Positions 17,473 through 26,006 of a stretch of DNA of 64,000 bases are shown here, piece by piece; position 1 is the stretch's first letter, and each line of letters starts with the position of its first letter. The notes under the pieces were generated by a model. That model ran no database searches and was not told where the DNA came from. It worked only from the letters and a program-made list of their open reading frames with translations. Where the stretch lies: assembly GCA_016704465.1 (NCBI GenBank), contig JADJAD010000004.1, positions 248,001 to 312,000 of the forward strand, given 5' to 3'. This stretch comes from Gemmatimonadota bacterium. GTDB taxonomy: Bacteria > Gemmatimonadota > Gemmatimonadetes > Gemmatimonadales > Gemmatimonadaceae. The translations under genes were made by a program, and so were the position numbers.

Positions 17473-18423
17473 TCACCTGCTCACGACGGCGGCGGGAACC
17501 GGAGTCAGCCAACCGAAGCGGTCAACCACGCTCCCCTTGGCAATCCCGAGGAACTCGGCCTGGAGGCGCCGGGTGATCTCGCCCGGCTCTCCCTTGCCCA
17601 CCTCGACACGATCGACCGAACGAATCGGCGTCAGTTCGGCGGCCGTACCCGTGAAGAACAACTCGTCGGCGATGTACAGCATCTCACGCGGAATCTGCTG
17701 CTCCCGGACCTCGTAGCCGAAGTCGCGGGCGAGCGTCATGATCGTATCCCGCGTGATCCCGTGCAGGATGCCCGAGCCGAGTCCCGCGGTGTACAGCACG
17801 CCATCGCGCACGAGGAACAGGTTCGCACCGCTCCCCTCGGCGACGAAACCGAACGAATCCAGCATGATCCCTTCGCTGTAGCCGTTCTGTCGCGCCTCCA
17901 GCGTCGACTGCTGCGAACTCAGGTAGTTCCCGCCCGCTTTCGCCATCATGGGAAGGGTATCGGGCGCCGCCCGCCGCCACGATGAGACGCAGGCATCGAC
18001 GCCTCGTTCCAGCGCGTCGGCGCTCAGGTACGTCGGCCACTTGTACGCGATGATGAAGCACTCGACCGGGACACCGACCGGATGGAATGACATCTGCTGT
18101 CCCGTGCGGACCAGCACCGGTCGCAGGTAGCACTCCCGCAGGTCGTTGGCCGCCACCGTGTCGATCGTTGCCTGCACCAGGTCGTCGACCGTGTAGCGTA
18201 CCGGCATCCGGTAGATGCGCGCCGAGTCGAGGAATCGGCGCATATGATCCTGCAGGCGGAACACGGCGCCGCCCGCTGGCGTGTCGTAGCAGCGAAGCCC
18301 CTCGAAGACGGACGACCCGTAGTGCACCACGTGTGACATCACGTGGAGGGTCGCATCGTCCCAGTTCACGAATTCGCCATCGCGCCAGATCTTGTCCGTG
18401 CGACCAGGCGACGCGTCGGCCAT
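17473..18423 (-). CDS. ilvE: Branched-chain amino acid aminotransferase
   Basis: PLP-dependent fold-type IV transaminase that makes leucine, isoleucine and valine from their 2-oxo acids. The 316-aa length is normal. Visible are HYGSSVFEGLRCY at the N-terminal part, RMPVRYTVDDL, the lysine-bearing segment MMAKAGGNYLSSQQ, EGSGANLFLVRDG, and the C-terminal ELFFTGTAAELTPIRSVD. The ATG at 18423 has GGAG about 7 bases upstream; an earlier in-frame start at 18468 would add 15 atypical residues. It lies downstream of the amidohydrolase gene with an 85-base gap. Confidence 0.95.
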   Translation of the reverse strand: MADASPGRTDKIWRDGEFVNWDDATLHVMSHVVHYGSSVFEGLRCYDTPAGGAVFRLQDHMRRFLDSARIYRMPVRYTVDDLVQATIDTVAANDLRECYLRPVLVRTGQQMSFHPVGVPVECFIIAYKWPTYLSADALERGVDACVSSWRRAAPDTLPMMAKAGGNYLSSQQSTLEARQNGYSEGIMLDSFGFVAEGSGANLFLVRDGVLYTAGLGSGILHGITRDTIMTLARDFGYEVREQQIPREMLYIADELFFTGTAAELTPIRSVDRVEVGKGEPGEITRRLQAEFLGIAKGSVVDRFGWLTPVPAAVVSR

Positions 18424-18508
18424 TCGGGTCTCCGGTGGGGGTATCCCAAGGATAAGTGTGGGGAGCATCCTGTGGGAAGGTTGCCACGCCCCAGCCGGAC
18501 GTTTCCCG

Positions 18509-19852
18509 CTAGGCGTTTCCGGCCAATCGCCACGCCGCCAGCGCCCGTCCCGCCTCCTGAAGGGCGTCGTAGGCGCCTTCGGGAGGCCGGAGCAGGCGAC
18601 CGTCGCGCACCCGCTCCTCGCCCGCCACGACCACCAGCGCCGCAGGACGGCCCGCCAGTGCCCAGATCAGGGCATCCTCGGGCGAGTGGCCGGGGAGATC
18701 GCGCGGCGAACCTAACGAGAACGCCGCGAGGTCGGCCTGCTTGCCCACGGCGAGCGTCCCGACCTCGTGGGCCATCCCGAGCGCCCCTGCCCCGCCGTGC
18801 GTCGCGAGGGCAAGGGCCGAGGTCGACGACAGGGCGTCGAACCGGCGATGCGTTGCCCGCTGCATCAGCACCGCCAGGCGCGCCTCGTCGAGCAGGTCCA
18901 TGCGGTTGTTGCTGGCGACTGAGTCCGTCCCCAGACCGACCCGCACGCCGGCGTCGAGCAGCTCGAGCAATGGTGCCACCCCGTGCCCCAACTTGGCATT
19001 CGACGCCGGGCAGTGGGCGACGGCGCAATCGTGCAGTGCGAGGCGCCGGATGTCGGGAGCGGTCGCGCGCACGCAGTGGATGAGGAGCGGGCGGACGGCC
19101 AGGACCCCCAGCCGGTCGAGCAGGGCGACCGGCGAATCGGCGCGCGGCGCGACGACGATCCCGCGCGCCCCCAGCGCATCGGCGAAGACGCCACCGCCCT
19201 CGCGCACCAGTCGCGACTCTGCCTCGCTCTCCGCCAGGTGCACTGCGATCGGCCAGCCGTCGTCGGCGGCGAGTCGCGCGACCGCCGCGAACAGCGCGTC
19301 GCTGACGGTGTACGGCGCGTGCGGGGAGATGCCGAGGCGAGCCTGCGACGTCTGCTCCCCCTGGAGGGTGGCGAGTCGCGCCCGCAATCCGGCCATCGCG
19401 CCGTCGCAGTGCGCCGGGTCGGGGCCGAAGACCTCCTGGTACATGATGCCGCGCACCCCCATCTCCACCATCGCCTGCAGCGACACCCCGGACTCGCAGG
19501 TGTCGGCGTACGTCGTCACGCCAGCCAGGAGCCCCTCGGCGATTCCCACCTTGGCCGACGCGAGCAGCAGCGCCGGGGTGAGCACCGCCTGCCGCGCCCG
19601 GGTGAGGCGCAGGATCCAGGGACGAAAGGCGAGGTCCTCGAGAAAGCCGCGCATCACGGTCAACTCGAGGTGGGTGTGCACATTCACCAGGCCGGGGAGG
19701 AGAATCGCCTCGCCGAGGTCGACCAGGTCGCCAGCGGGCGCGGTCGAGCGCGGCCCTACATACGCGATGCGACCGCCGTCCACCGCCACCGCGCCGTCGG
19801 CCACTGGCGGGGCGTGGACCGGGACGATCCAGCGTGCGGCGTAGACGCGCAT
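18509..19852 (-). CDS. Amidohydrolase of the deaminase type (TRZ/ATZ, SAH/aminofutalosine deaminase-like)
   Basis: A 447-aa metal-dependent hydrolase. The mononuclear amidohydrolase ligands are all visible: NVHTHLE (HxH), HAPYTVSD, HLAESEAE, and GTDSVASNN for the final aspartate. The small N- and C-terminal beta-sandwich portions are present. Members deaminate S-adenosylhomocysteine, methylthioadenosine, aminofutalosine or related compounds, or hydrolyse chloro-triazines; the sequence alone does not separate these. The ATG overlaps the stop of the upstream PHP-domain gene (ATGA), so PBP1A, the PHP protein and this enzyme are translated from one message. Confidence 0.85.
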   Translation of the reverse strand: MRVYAARWIVPVHAPPVADGAVAVDGGRIAYVGPRSTAPAGDLVDLGEAILLPGLVNVHTHLELTVMRGFLEDLAFRPWILRLTRARQAVLTPALLLASAKVGIAEGLLAGVTTYADTCESGVSLQAMVEMGVRGIMYQEVFGPDPAHCDGAMAGLRARLATLQGEQTSQARLGISPHAPYTVSDALFAAVARLAADDGWPIAVHLAESEAESRLVREGGGVFADALGARGIVVAPRADSPVALLDRLGVLAVRPLLIHCVRATAPDIRRLALHDCAVAHCPASNAKLGHGVAPLLELLDAGVRVGLGTDSVASNNRMDLLDEARLAVLMQRATHRRFDALSSTSALALATHGGAGALGMAHEVGTLAVGKQADLAAFSLGSPRDLPGHSPEDALIWALAGRPAALVVVAGEERVRDGRLLRPPEGAYDALQEAGRALAAWRLAGNA

Positions 19853-20601
19853 CAGATCCCTCGGCGGCCGTGCACCGCGGGATCGTACAGCGCGTCGTCG
19901 GCGACTCCGAGGGCGCGGGTGAGCGCCAGCGAGAACTCGATGTTGCCGAGTTGCGCCGTGACGTGGCCATCCGAGCCCAGCGAGAGGCGCACGCCGGCGT
20001 CCACCGCTCGCCTTACGAGCCGCTCATGCGGCCGGTAACGCGATGATACCTCGAAGACGAGCGAGGACTCGGCAAAGAGCTGCACCATGCGTTCCTCGTC
20101 TTCCTCGCGCCAGACCTCCTCTGGAGGGAGTGTGCGCAGCGGGATCGGGAGGAGCGTCGGATGGGCGACCAGGTCGACCGGCATCTCGCGCGCGAGTCGC
20201 GCGAGGTTCACGAGCAGGGCGTCGATGTACGCCTGCGGCGTCAGGCCCGCTGCCATCACGCGCGTGAAGACGCGTTGCAGCGTGCCGTCGGGGAGCCAGA
20301 CGGCGTGCAGGGAGCCGATGGTGTGGGTGAACCGCCGTTGCGTCGCGGCCGGCACGTCGCGCCAGAGCGGGTCGTGCCAGCAGAACTCGGCCGACCGGCC
20401 GCAGTCGCGCGTCGAAAGCGCGTCGAGGTACTCGTCCAGTCGCTCCAACGAGGCGATGCCGCCGACGACGTCGTGCGAGACGTGGTCGGCGATCGAGGGG
20501 CGCACGCCGCGGCCGCCAATGGTCGCCAGCGCGCGATCGAGGTCAAGCTGCCCGTCAGACCACGTCGTGTGTGCGTGGCAGTCGAGCGGGAGCCAGCTCA
20601 T
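19852..20601 (-). CDS. PHP-domain phosphoesterase
   Basis: A 249-aa protein with the PHP metal-site motifs: DCHAHTTWSDG near the N-terminus, IADH around residue 38, LVAHPT in the middle and GSDGH towards the end. The fold is shared with histidinol-phosphate phosphatase and with DNA polymerase proofreading domains. As a stand-alone short protein a small-molecule phosphatase role is more likely. The ATG overlaps the PBP1A stop codon by four bases (ATGA) and the gene's own stop overlaps the next start. Confidence 0.8.
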   Translation of the reverse strand: MSWLPLDCHAHTTWSDGQLDLDRALATIGGRGVRPSIADHVSHDVVGGIASLERLDEYLDALSTRDCGRSAEFCWHDPLWRDVPAATQRRFTHTIGSLHAVWLPDGTLQRVFTRVMAAGLTPQAYIDALLVNLARLAREMPVDLVAHPTLLPIPLRTLPPEEVWREEDEERMVQLFAESSLVFEVSSRYRPHERLVRRAVDAGVRLSLGSDGHVTAQLGNIEFSLALTRALGVADDALYDPAVHGRRGI

Positions 20602-22808
20602 CGCGTCCCGGGAATCTTGAAGGGATTCGCAGAGTCGCCCTTGAGCTTCGCCTTGGGAGCGGTGCCGGGCAGCGGGCGCATTCCGTCGTTCGGGATGCCA
20701 ACAGCGGAATCGCCCGCGCTGGGGATGAGGAACGGATCACCGACCGACATGCCGCACCCGTTGTCGCTCTCCGTCCCCGCCAGGAAGTACTCGCTGTACA
20801 TCCCGTTGGCTCGGCAGGCATCGGCCATGACGACAGCATCGGGGCGCGGCCAGTCGGGCGGGGCGGGCTTGCGACGATACACCTCCAGCATGAGCTGCGT
20901 GAAGGCGGGCGCCGCGAGGCGTCCTCCCTGCGCGTTGGCGATGATCTTCCGCGGCTTGTCGAAGCCCATCCAGACACCGGCGACCAGGTCGGCCGTGTAG
21001 CCGACATACCAGACATCGGCCCCGTCGTTCGTGGTCCCCGTCTTGCCGCCCGATGGGACCCGGAAGCCGGCGCCCCACACGCTCCCGGCCGCCGTCCCGC
21101 GCTGCACGACGTCCTTCATCATGTCCACCATGAGCCACGCCTCGCCCGGCGAGAGCACCTGCGTGCGCGTGGGCCTGGGCTGCCAGACAACCTCGCCCCG
21201 CTGGTTCTCCACCCGCACGATCGCATTGGGCGCGACGCGCGATCCGAGGTTGGCAAACGTCCCGTAACTGGCGATCAGTTCGAGCGGATACACGTCGGCG
21301 GAGCCGATGAAGATCGAGGGATAGGGCGGAATCGGAGTCGAGATGCCGAAGCGGCGCGCCTCGTCGATGACCGCTTGCTCACCCAGCTCCATGCCGACGC
21401 GGATGGCCACGATGTTGCGCGACTGGGCGAGGCCGCGGCGCATCGGCATCCCTCCCTCGAACTTCATGTCGTAGTTCTGCGGGGTCCACAGCGAGCCGTC
21501 CACCTGCGGTAGCGAGATCGGCGAGTCGTCGATGATCGTCGCGGGCGATCGCCCGTTCTGCACTGCCGTGGCGTAGACGATCGGCTTGAACGTGGACCCC
21601 GGCTGCCGTAACCCCTGGGTGGCTCGGTTGAACTTGGAATCGTCGAAATCGCGCCCACCGATCAGGGCGCGTACAGCGCCGGAACGCGGATCGACCACGA
21701 CGGCTGCCCCCTGCACGTACGGCGACTCGCGCGATCCTCCGTCGGCGCCCGACGCGGCCTTGGCCTGGTACTCCTCGTACGTGACGTGCGTCCACTTGCC
21801 GAACTTGCCGCTCTCCATGGCCCGCAGCTGGTTCTCGAGCGCGCGATCGGCCGCCGTCTGGATGTCGAGGTCGAGCGACGTGTAGACCTTGAACCCCTCG
21901 TCGTAGAGGCGGGCGCCGAACTTCTTCTCCAGCTGCAGGCGGACCCACTCGACGAAGTACGGGGCGATGTCGCCCGACTCCATGCGACGCGCCAGCTGCA
22001 GCGGATAGGCCTTGGCCAGCGAGGCGTCGGCATCCGACACCGCACCGCCGCGCCGCATCAGCTCGATGATCGTGTTCCGTCGCTGCACCGCGCGCTCGGG
22101 AAAGCGGCGCGGATTGTAGCGCCCCGGGGCCTTGGGCATGGCGGCCAGCGTTGCGGCTTCGGCGACGTTGAGATCCGACACCTTCTTGCCGAAGTAGCGC
22201 TGCGCCGCGGTCTCCACGCCGTAGGCCCCGCTGCCGAGGTTGATCTGGTTCAAGTACAGCTCGAGAATGCGGTCCTTCGAGTACTGCTGCTCGATCTGCC
22301 GGGCGACGCGCGCTTCCTTGATCTTCCGGATGACCGACTTCTCTCGCGACAGGTGCTCGGGAAAGATGTTGCGCGCCAGCTGCATCGTGATCGTCGAGAA
22401 CCCTTCCTTGAAGTACCCGGCGCGCAGGTTGTTGAGCACCGACCCCGGAATGCGGAGCCAGTCGATGCCCTGGTGCGAGTAGAAGCGCTTGTCCTCGGTG
22501 ATGACGAAGGCGTTGCGGACCACGTCGGGAATGTCGGCGATTCGGGCCAGGGTCCGTCGCTCGAGCCCCAGCTCGGCGACGAAGCGCCCATCGACGGCGA
22601 ACAGCTTCGACGTCTGCTTCGGCTGATAGCTCTCGAGCACCGCGATCGACGGACAGCGATTCCCCCGGCAGATCAGGCTCCACAGGCCGTAGCCGGTGCC
22701 GAGCCCCGCGGCGAACCCGAACGTGATAACCAGCGCTACCGCCCGGACGAGCCGGGGGTGGCGGGAGAACCACGAAGCGCGTTTGGGGCGGGGAGGCGAA
22801 CTCGCCAT
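20598..22808 (-). CDS. mrcA: Penicillin-binding protein 1A, bifunctional peptidoglycan synthase
   Basis: A 736-aa class A PBP that polymerises and cross-links peptidoglycan at the outer face of the inner membrane. After a basic start comes one membrane segment (LVRAVALVITFGFAAGLGTGYGLW). The glycosyltransferase domain shows EDKRFYSHQGID, GFSTITMQLARNIF and RILELYLNQINLG. The transpeptidase domain has the serine motif STFKPI, the AQSRN motif and SGKTGTTND (KTG). Both active sites look complete. The gene heads an operon with two metal-dependent hydrolases and is divergent from tyrS. Many high-GC relatives call it PBP1a. Confidence 0.94.
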   Translation of the reverse strand: MASSPPRPKRASWFSRHPRLVRAVALVITFGFAAGLGTGYGLWSLICRGNRCPSIAVLESYQPKQTSKLFAVDGRFVAELGLERRTLARIADIPDVVRNAFVITEDKRFYSHQGIDWLRIPGSVLNNLRAGYFKEGFSTITMQLARNIFPEHLSREKSVIRKIKEARVARQIEQQYSKDRILELYLNQINLGSGAYGVETAAQRYFGKKVSDLNVAEAATLAAMPKAPGRYNPRRFPERAVQRRNTIIELMRRGGAVSDADASLAKAYPLQLARRMESGDIAPYFVEWVRLQLEKKFGARLYDEGFKVYTSLDLDIQTAADRALENQLRAMESGKFGKWTHVTYEEYQAKAASGADGGSRESPYVQGAAVVVDPRSGAVRALIGGRDFDDSKFNRATQGLRQPGSTFKPIVYATAVQNGRSPATIIDDSPISLPQVDGSLWTPQNYDMKFEGGMPMRRGLAQSRNIVAIRVGMELGEQAVIDEARRFGISTPIPPYPSIFIGSADVYPLELIASYGTFANLGSRVAPNAIVRVENQRGEVVWQPRPTRTQVLSPGEAWLMVDMMKDVVQRGTAAGSVWGAGFRVPSGGKTGTTNDGADVWYVGYTADLVAGVWMGFDKPRKIIANAQGGRLAAPAFTQLMLEVYRRKPAPPDWPRPDAVVMADACRANGMYSEYFLAGTESDNGCGMSVGDPFLIPSAGDSAVGIPNDGMRPLPGTAPKAKLKGDSANPFKIPGTR

Positions 22809-22979
22809 GCGGAGGGGGGGCGCGGGAACGGTGCAGGTGCGACGAACGGTCGTACACCGAACCGTACCAGTCGGCCACCGTCGGGCGTCGGAAACTAACG
22901 ACCGTCGGGGGGCGGGGGCAATTCACCGTCCGCCTCGCCAGCCAAGGTCGGGCCGCGTTCCGATCGGGTCCCGTCGTCG

Positions 22980-23011
22980 TTAGGATCGACCCCCGACGAG
23001 GTATATGTTTC
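22980..23011 (+). promoter_or_regulatory. Candidate tyrS promoter giving a near-leaderless mRNA
   Basis: TATGTTTC at 23004-23011 fits TAnnTTTS, with TTAG about 20 bases upstream at the -33 position. The element ends only 4 bases before the tyrS ATG, so the transcript would start at or next to the start codon. No Shine-Dalgarno is present, in line with a leaderless message. Confidence 0.45.
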
Positions 23012-23015
23012 GCAG

Positions 23016-24308
23016 ATGACGCGCCCATTCCTCGACGAGCTCGCCTGGCGCGGGCTCCTCGCCCAGAACACCGACGGCGTCGCCCAGGCGCTGGCCTCGG
23101 GCACCACGGCCGGCTACTGCGGCTTCGACGCCACCGGATCCAGCCTCCACATCGGTCACCTGGTTCCGGTGATGGGGCTCACACACCTGCAGCGCGCCGG
23201 GCATCGTCCCATCGCGCTCGTCGGCGGCGGGACCGGGATGATCGGCGACCCGAGCGGCAAGAGCGCGGAGCGCAACCTCCTGACGCTCGACCAGGTGGCC
23301 GAAAACTCCGCGGGGATCCGCTCGCAGCTGGAGCGCTTTTTGGACTTCTCCGGCGCCCAGGCGGCGCAGCTCCGCAACAACGCCGACTGGCTCATGGAGC
23401 TCCGGCTCGTGGATTTCCTGCGGGACACCGGGAAGTTCTTCGGCATCAACACGATGCTGGCCAAGGACTCGGTGAAGTCACGCCTCGAGACCGGGATTTC
23501 GTACACCGAGTTCAGCTACATGCTGCTGCAGGCGTATGACTTCCTCGAGCTGAACCGGCGCGACGGCGTGACGTTGCAGCTCGGGGGGAGCGACCAGTGG
23601 GGGAATATCACCGCCGGCACCGAGCTGCTGCGCAAGGCGGCCGGCGTGGAGGCGCACGGCGTGACGCTGCCGCTCGTGACCAACGCCGACGGGAGCAAGT
23701 TCGGCAAGACGGCGGCGGGAACAAGCGTGTGGCTGGACGCGGGTCGCACGTCTCCCTACAAGTTCTATCAGCACTGGATCAATACGGACGATCGGGACGC
23801 GGGACGCTACCTGCGCATGTTCACCCTGCTCGAGCGCGAGGCGATCGAGGGGCTCGAGGCGGCGCTCGCCGAGCATCCGGAGCAGCGCGAGGCGCAAGCG
23901 GCGCTGGCGGCGGACGTGACGACGCGCGTGCACGGCGATGAGGCCACGAGCGCAGCGCGCGAGGCGTCGCGGGTGATCTTCGACCGCAAGGCCGATCCGC
24001 GGGCGCTTCCCGAGGCGGTGCTGGCGATGTTGTGGGATGAGGTGCCCCAGGCTGGCGCAGCCGCCGATGCGGACGGCGGCGTGTCGGTCGTCGACGTGCT
24101 CGTGGCCAGCGGGCTGGTGAAGTCCAAGGGCGACGCTCGCCGCCAGCTGCAGCAGGGGGCGGTCACGGTGAATGGGCGTAAGCTCTCGGCCGATGAAACG
24201 AGTGTCGCAGTTGGTGAGGCGCTGGCGGGCGGATACTTCCTGGTGCGCAAGGGAGCGCGTGATGTCGCGCTCGCGCGCGTGGGGCACGATACGGGCGCTA
24301 GCGCGTAG
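23016..24308 (+). CDS. tyrS: Tyrosyl-tRNA synthetase
   Basis: Class I aminoacyl-tRNA synthetase that charges tRNA-Tyr. The 430-aa product has the TyrS nucleotide-binding motif LHIGHL near 46-51 and the KMSKS-equivalent KFGKT in a GSKFGKTA context, as in bacterial TyrRS. GGTGMIGDPSGKSAERNLL, QLGGSDQWGNI and a C-terminal S4 RNA-binding domain (VASGLVKSKGDARRQLQQG) are all visible. Length and domain order are normal. Its 3' end runs into a 13-bp tandem repeat shared with the convergent aminotransferase gene. Confidence 0.97.
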   Translation: MTRPFLDELAWRGLLAQNTDGVAQALASGTTAGYCGFDATGSSLHIGHLVPVMGLTHLQRAGHRPIALVGGGTGMIGDPSGKSAERNLLTLDQVAENSAGIRSQLERFLDFSGAQAAQLRNNADWLMELRLVDFLRDTGKFFGINTMLAKDSVKSRLETGISYTEFSYMLLQAYDFLELNRRDGVTLQLGGSDQWGNITAGTELLRKAAGVEAHGVTLPLVTNADGSKFGKTAAGTSVWLDAGRTSPYKFYQHWINTDDRDAGRYLRMFTLLEREAIEGLEAALAEHPEQREAQAALAADVTTRVHGDEATSAAREASRVIFDRKADPRALPEAVLAMLWDEVPQAGAAADADGGVSVVDVLVASGLVKSKGDARRQLQQGAVTVNGRKLSADETSVAVGEALAGGYFLVRKGARDVALARVGHDTGASA

Positions 24309-24350
24309 CGTCAGGGCACCGTCAGGCGCGCGGGCGGCGTCGGCGCGGCC

Positions 24351-24428
24351 GTCGTCAGGCGCCGTCGTCAGGCACCGTCGTCAGGCACCGTCGTCAGGCA
24401 CCGTCGTCACGCGCCGTCGGCACGCGCC
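24351..24428. repeat. 13-bp tandem repeat, about six units
   Basis: Six head-to-tail copies of GTCGTCAGGCRCC, the last two diverged, lie between the convergent tyrS and class V aminotransferase genes. The unit is not a multiple of three. On the minus strand each standard copy supplies a TGA, so a stop codon appears in whichever frame enters the array. Confidence 0.9.
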
Positions 24429-25635
24429 GTCGAGCACGTGCAACGCGCGCGCGACGTGCTCCCGCGGCGGTGAACCAGTGCGGGGAGAGGCGAATCGCTC
24501 CCTCGCGGACTGAGTGCACGACGCCGGCCGCGTCGAGCGACGCCGAGACCCGCCCGGCGTCGGGGGGGAGCACCGTGACAATGCCCGATCGCCGCACCAA
24601 CGCCGGCGACGACACCAGCTGCACGTCGCCCCGTCCCTCGGCCCATCGCACGAGTCGATCCACGTGCTCGGCCACGCGCGCCGCGATGCGCGCCGGACCC
24701 ACCTCGAACCACAGGTCGAGCGCGACGTTCACGGCGGCGAACTCCTGGAAGGGGAGCGTCACCACCTCGAAGCGCCGGGCATCGTCGCGATACGTGAAGT
24801 CGTAGTCGAGCATTCGTGTGAAGTCGTCCGAGTCGCGCACGGACATCCACCCCACGTCGCTCGGCTCGAGCGCGCTGATCAGCGCCTGCCGCACATACAC
24901 GAACGCTGTCCCCCATGGCGACACCAGCCACTTCTGGCAGCCGCAGGCAAGGATGTCGACGTGCAGCTGCGACAGGTCGAGGGTCAGTGCACCAACGCCC
25001 TGGATCGCATCGACGACGAAGTAGATGCCTCGCGCGGCGCACGCCTGCCCGATGCGCTCGAGGTCGATCGCATAGCCGGTCTCGAACGAGACCCACGAGA
25101 GCACGAGCACGCGCACCCCCGGTTGATCGAGCGCCGCGAGAACCGCGCCCTCGTCGAGCAGGCGGCCGTCGCACGGAATGGTCTGGAACCGTACGCCACG
25201 CGTCCGCTCGACCGCCATCCATGGGTAGACGTTGGATGGAAACTCACGATCGCTGGTGAGCACCACGTCGCCGGGGCTCAGGGGGAGCATGCGCGCTGCG
25301 AGGTTGAGGCCGTAGCTGGTGTTGGTCATCAGCGCGATCTCGGACGGCGACGCGCCGATGAGGCGGGCGATGAGTTCACGCGAGCGTACCGCCGTGCCGA
25401 ACTGGCGCTCGAAGCTGATCGTCCATGGCTCGGCGCGCAGGGCATCGAACTCGGCGAGCGCCCGCAGGGAGGATTCGGGGAGCGGGCCGGTGGAGGCGTT
25501 GTTGAGGTACGCGACATCGCCGCGGCGGACGCGGGGGAATTCGCGGTCGGCGACTGCGTCCAATCGCGCGTCGTGCACGATGGTGGTATCAACGGAAGGC
25601 AACGTACCGGTCGCGCGCTCGGAGGGATTGGTCAT
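24381..25635 (-). CDS. Class V aminotransferase / cysteine-desulfurase-like protein (apparent frameshift near the C-terminus)
   Basis: PLP-dependent fold-type I enzyme related to isopenicillin-N epimerase and NifS-like proteins. Visible are YLNNASTGPLP, MTNTSYGLNLAA, VDAIQGVGAL (PLP aspartate and glutamine) and the lysine segment CGCQKWLVSPWG. The frame ends at 24394 with an Arg-rich, unconvincing tail after IRLSPHWFTAA. Removing one base of the CCC at 24461-24463 continues it as AAEHVARALHVLDGA, which is how the family ends, with the stop at 24381 inside the 13-bp repeat. Desulfurase activity is uncertain; no dedicated partner is nearby. ATG start at 25635. Confidence 0.8.
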
Positions 25636-26006
25636 ATCGGTGTGGAGGCGGAGCCGAGTTCGTGCACCGGGAAAGCCTCGTGCTGGGGGTGCGGTCGGTG
25701 GAGAGTGCGGGGCGAATCGGGCAAGGCCGTTCGGGACAAGCGGTTCGGGCGAAGGAGACGCGGATCGAGCGAAAATGAGAGGGTGCGCCGTGAAATGATG
25801 CGGTGGAAGTCCGAGGGGGGGCGATGTTGTTGTTGGGGGCCCCCCCCCCGCCCCCTCCGGCGTCCCGAGGCGTCACCACCGTCACCCCCCCCCCCCCCCC
25901 GCCACCCCACCCCGGGGGGGGACCCGCCGCGCCCTCTGCGGTTCAAAGCCTCAACCGCAAAGGTCGCAGAGGTTGCGGAAGATGCCCCCCGTTCGCCACC
26001 GCTCCC
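25636..26006. other. Intergenic region with extreme G and C homopolymers
   Basis: A 371-base gap between the LpxL gene and the class V aminotransferase gene, both minus strand. No gene is seen. It holds runs of G7 (25815-25821), C10 (25840-25849), C16 (25885-25900) and G8 (25914-25921), then a small degenerate repeat at 25933-25980. It probably contains the promoter and leader of the aminotransferase gene. Confidence 0.6.
25933..25980. repeat. 9-bp-period degenerate repeat forming an inverted repeat
   Basis: CGCAAAGGT, CGCAGAGGT and TGCGGAAG follow each other with a 9-base period (25955-25980). The preceding CCTCTGCGGTT (25933-25943) is inverted relative to them, giving an imperfect hairpin. 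From memory, similar CGCAAAGG/CGCAGAGG intergenic repeats recur in many bacterial genomes of several phyla; copy number here is unknown. Confidence 0.6.
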
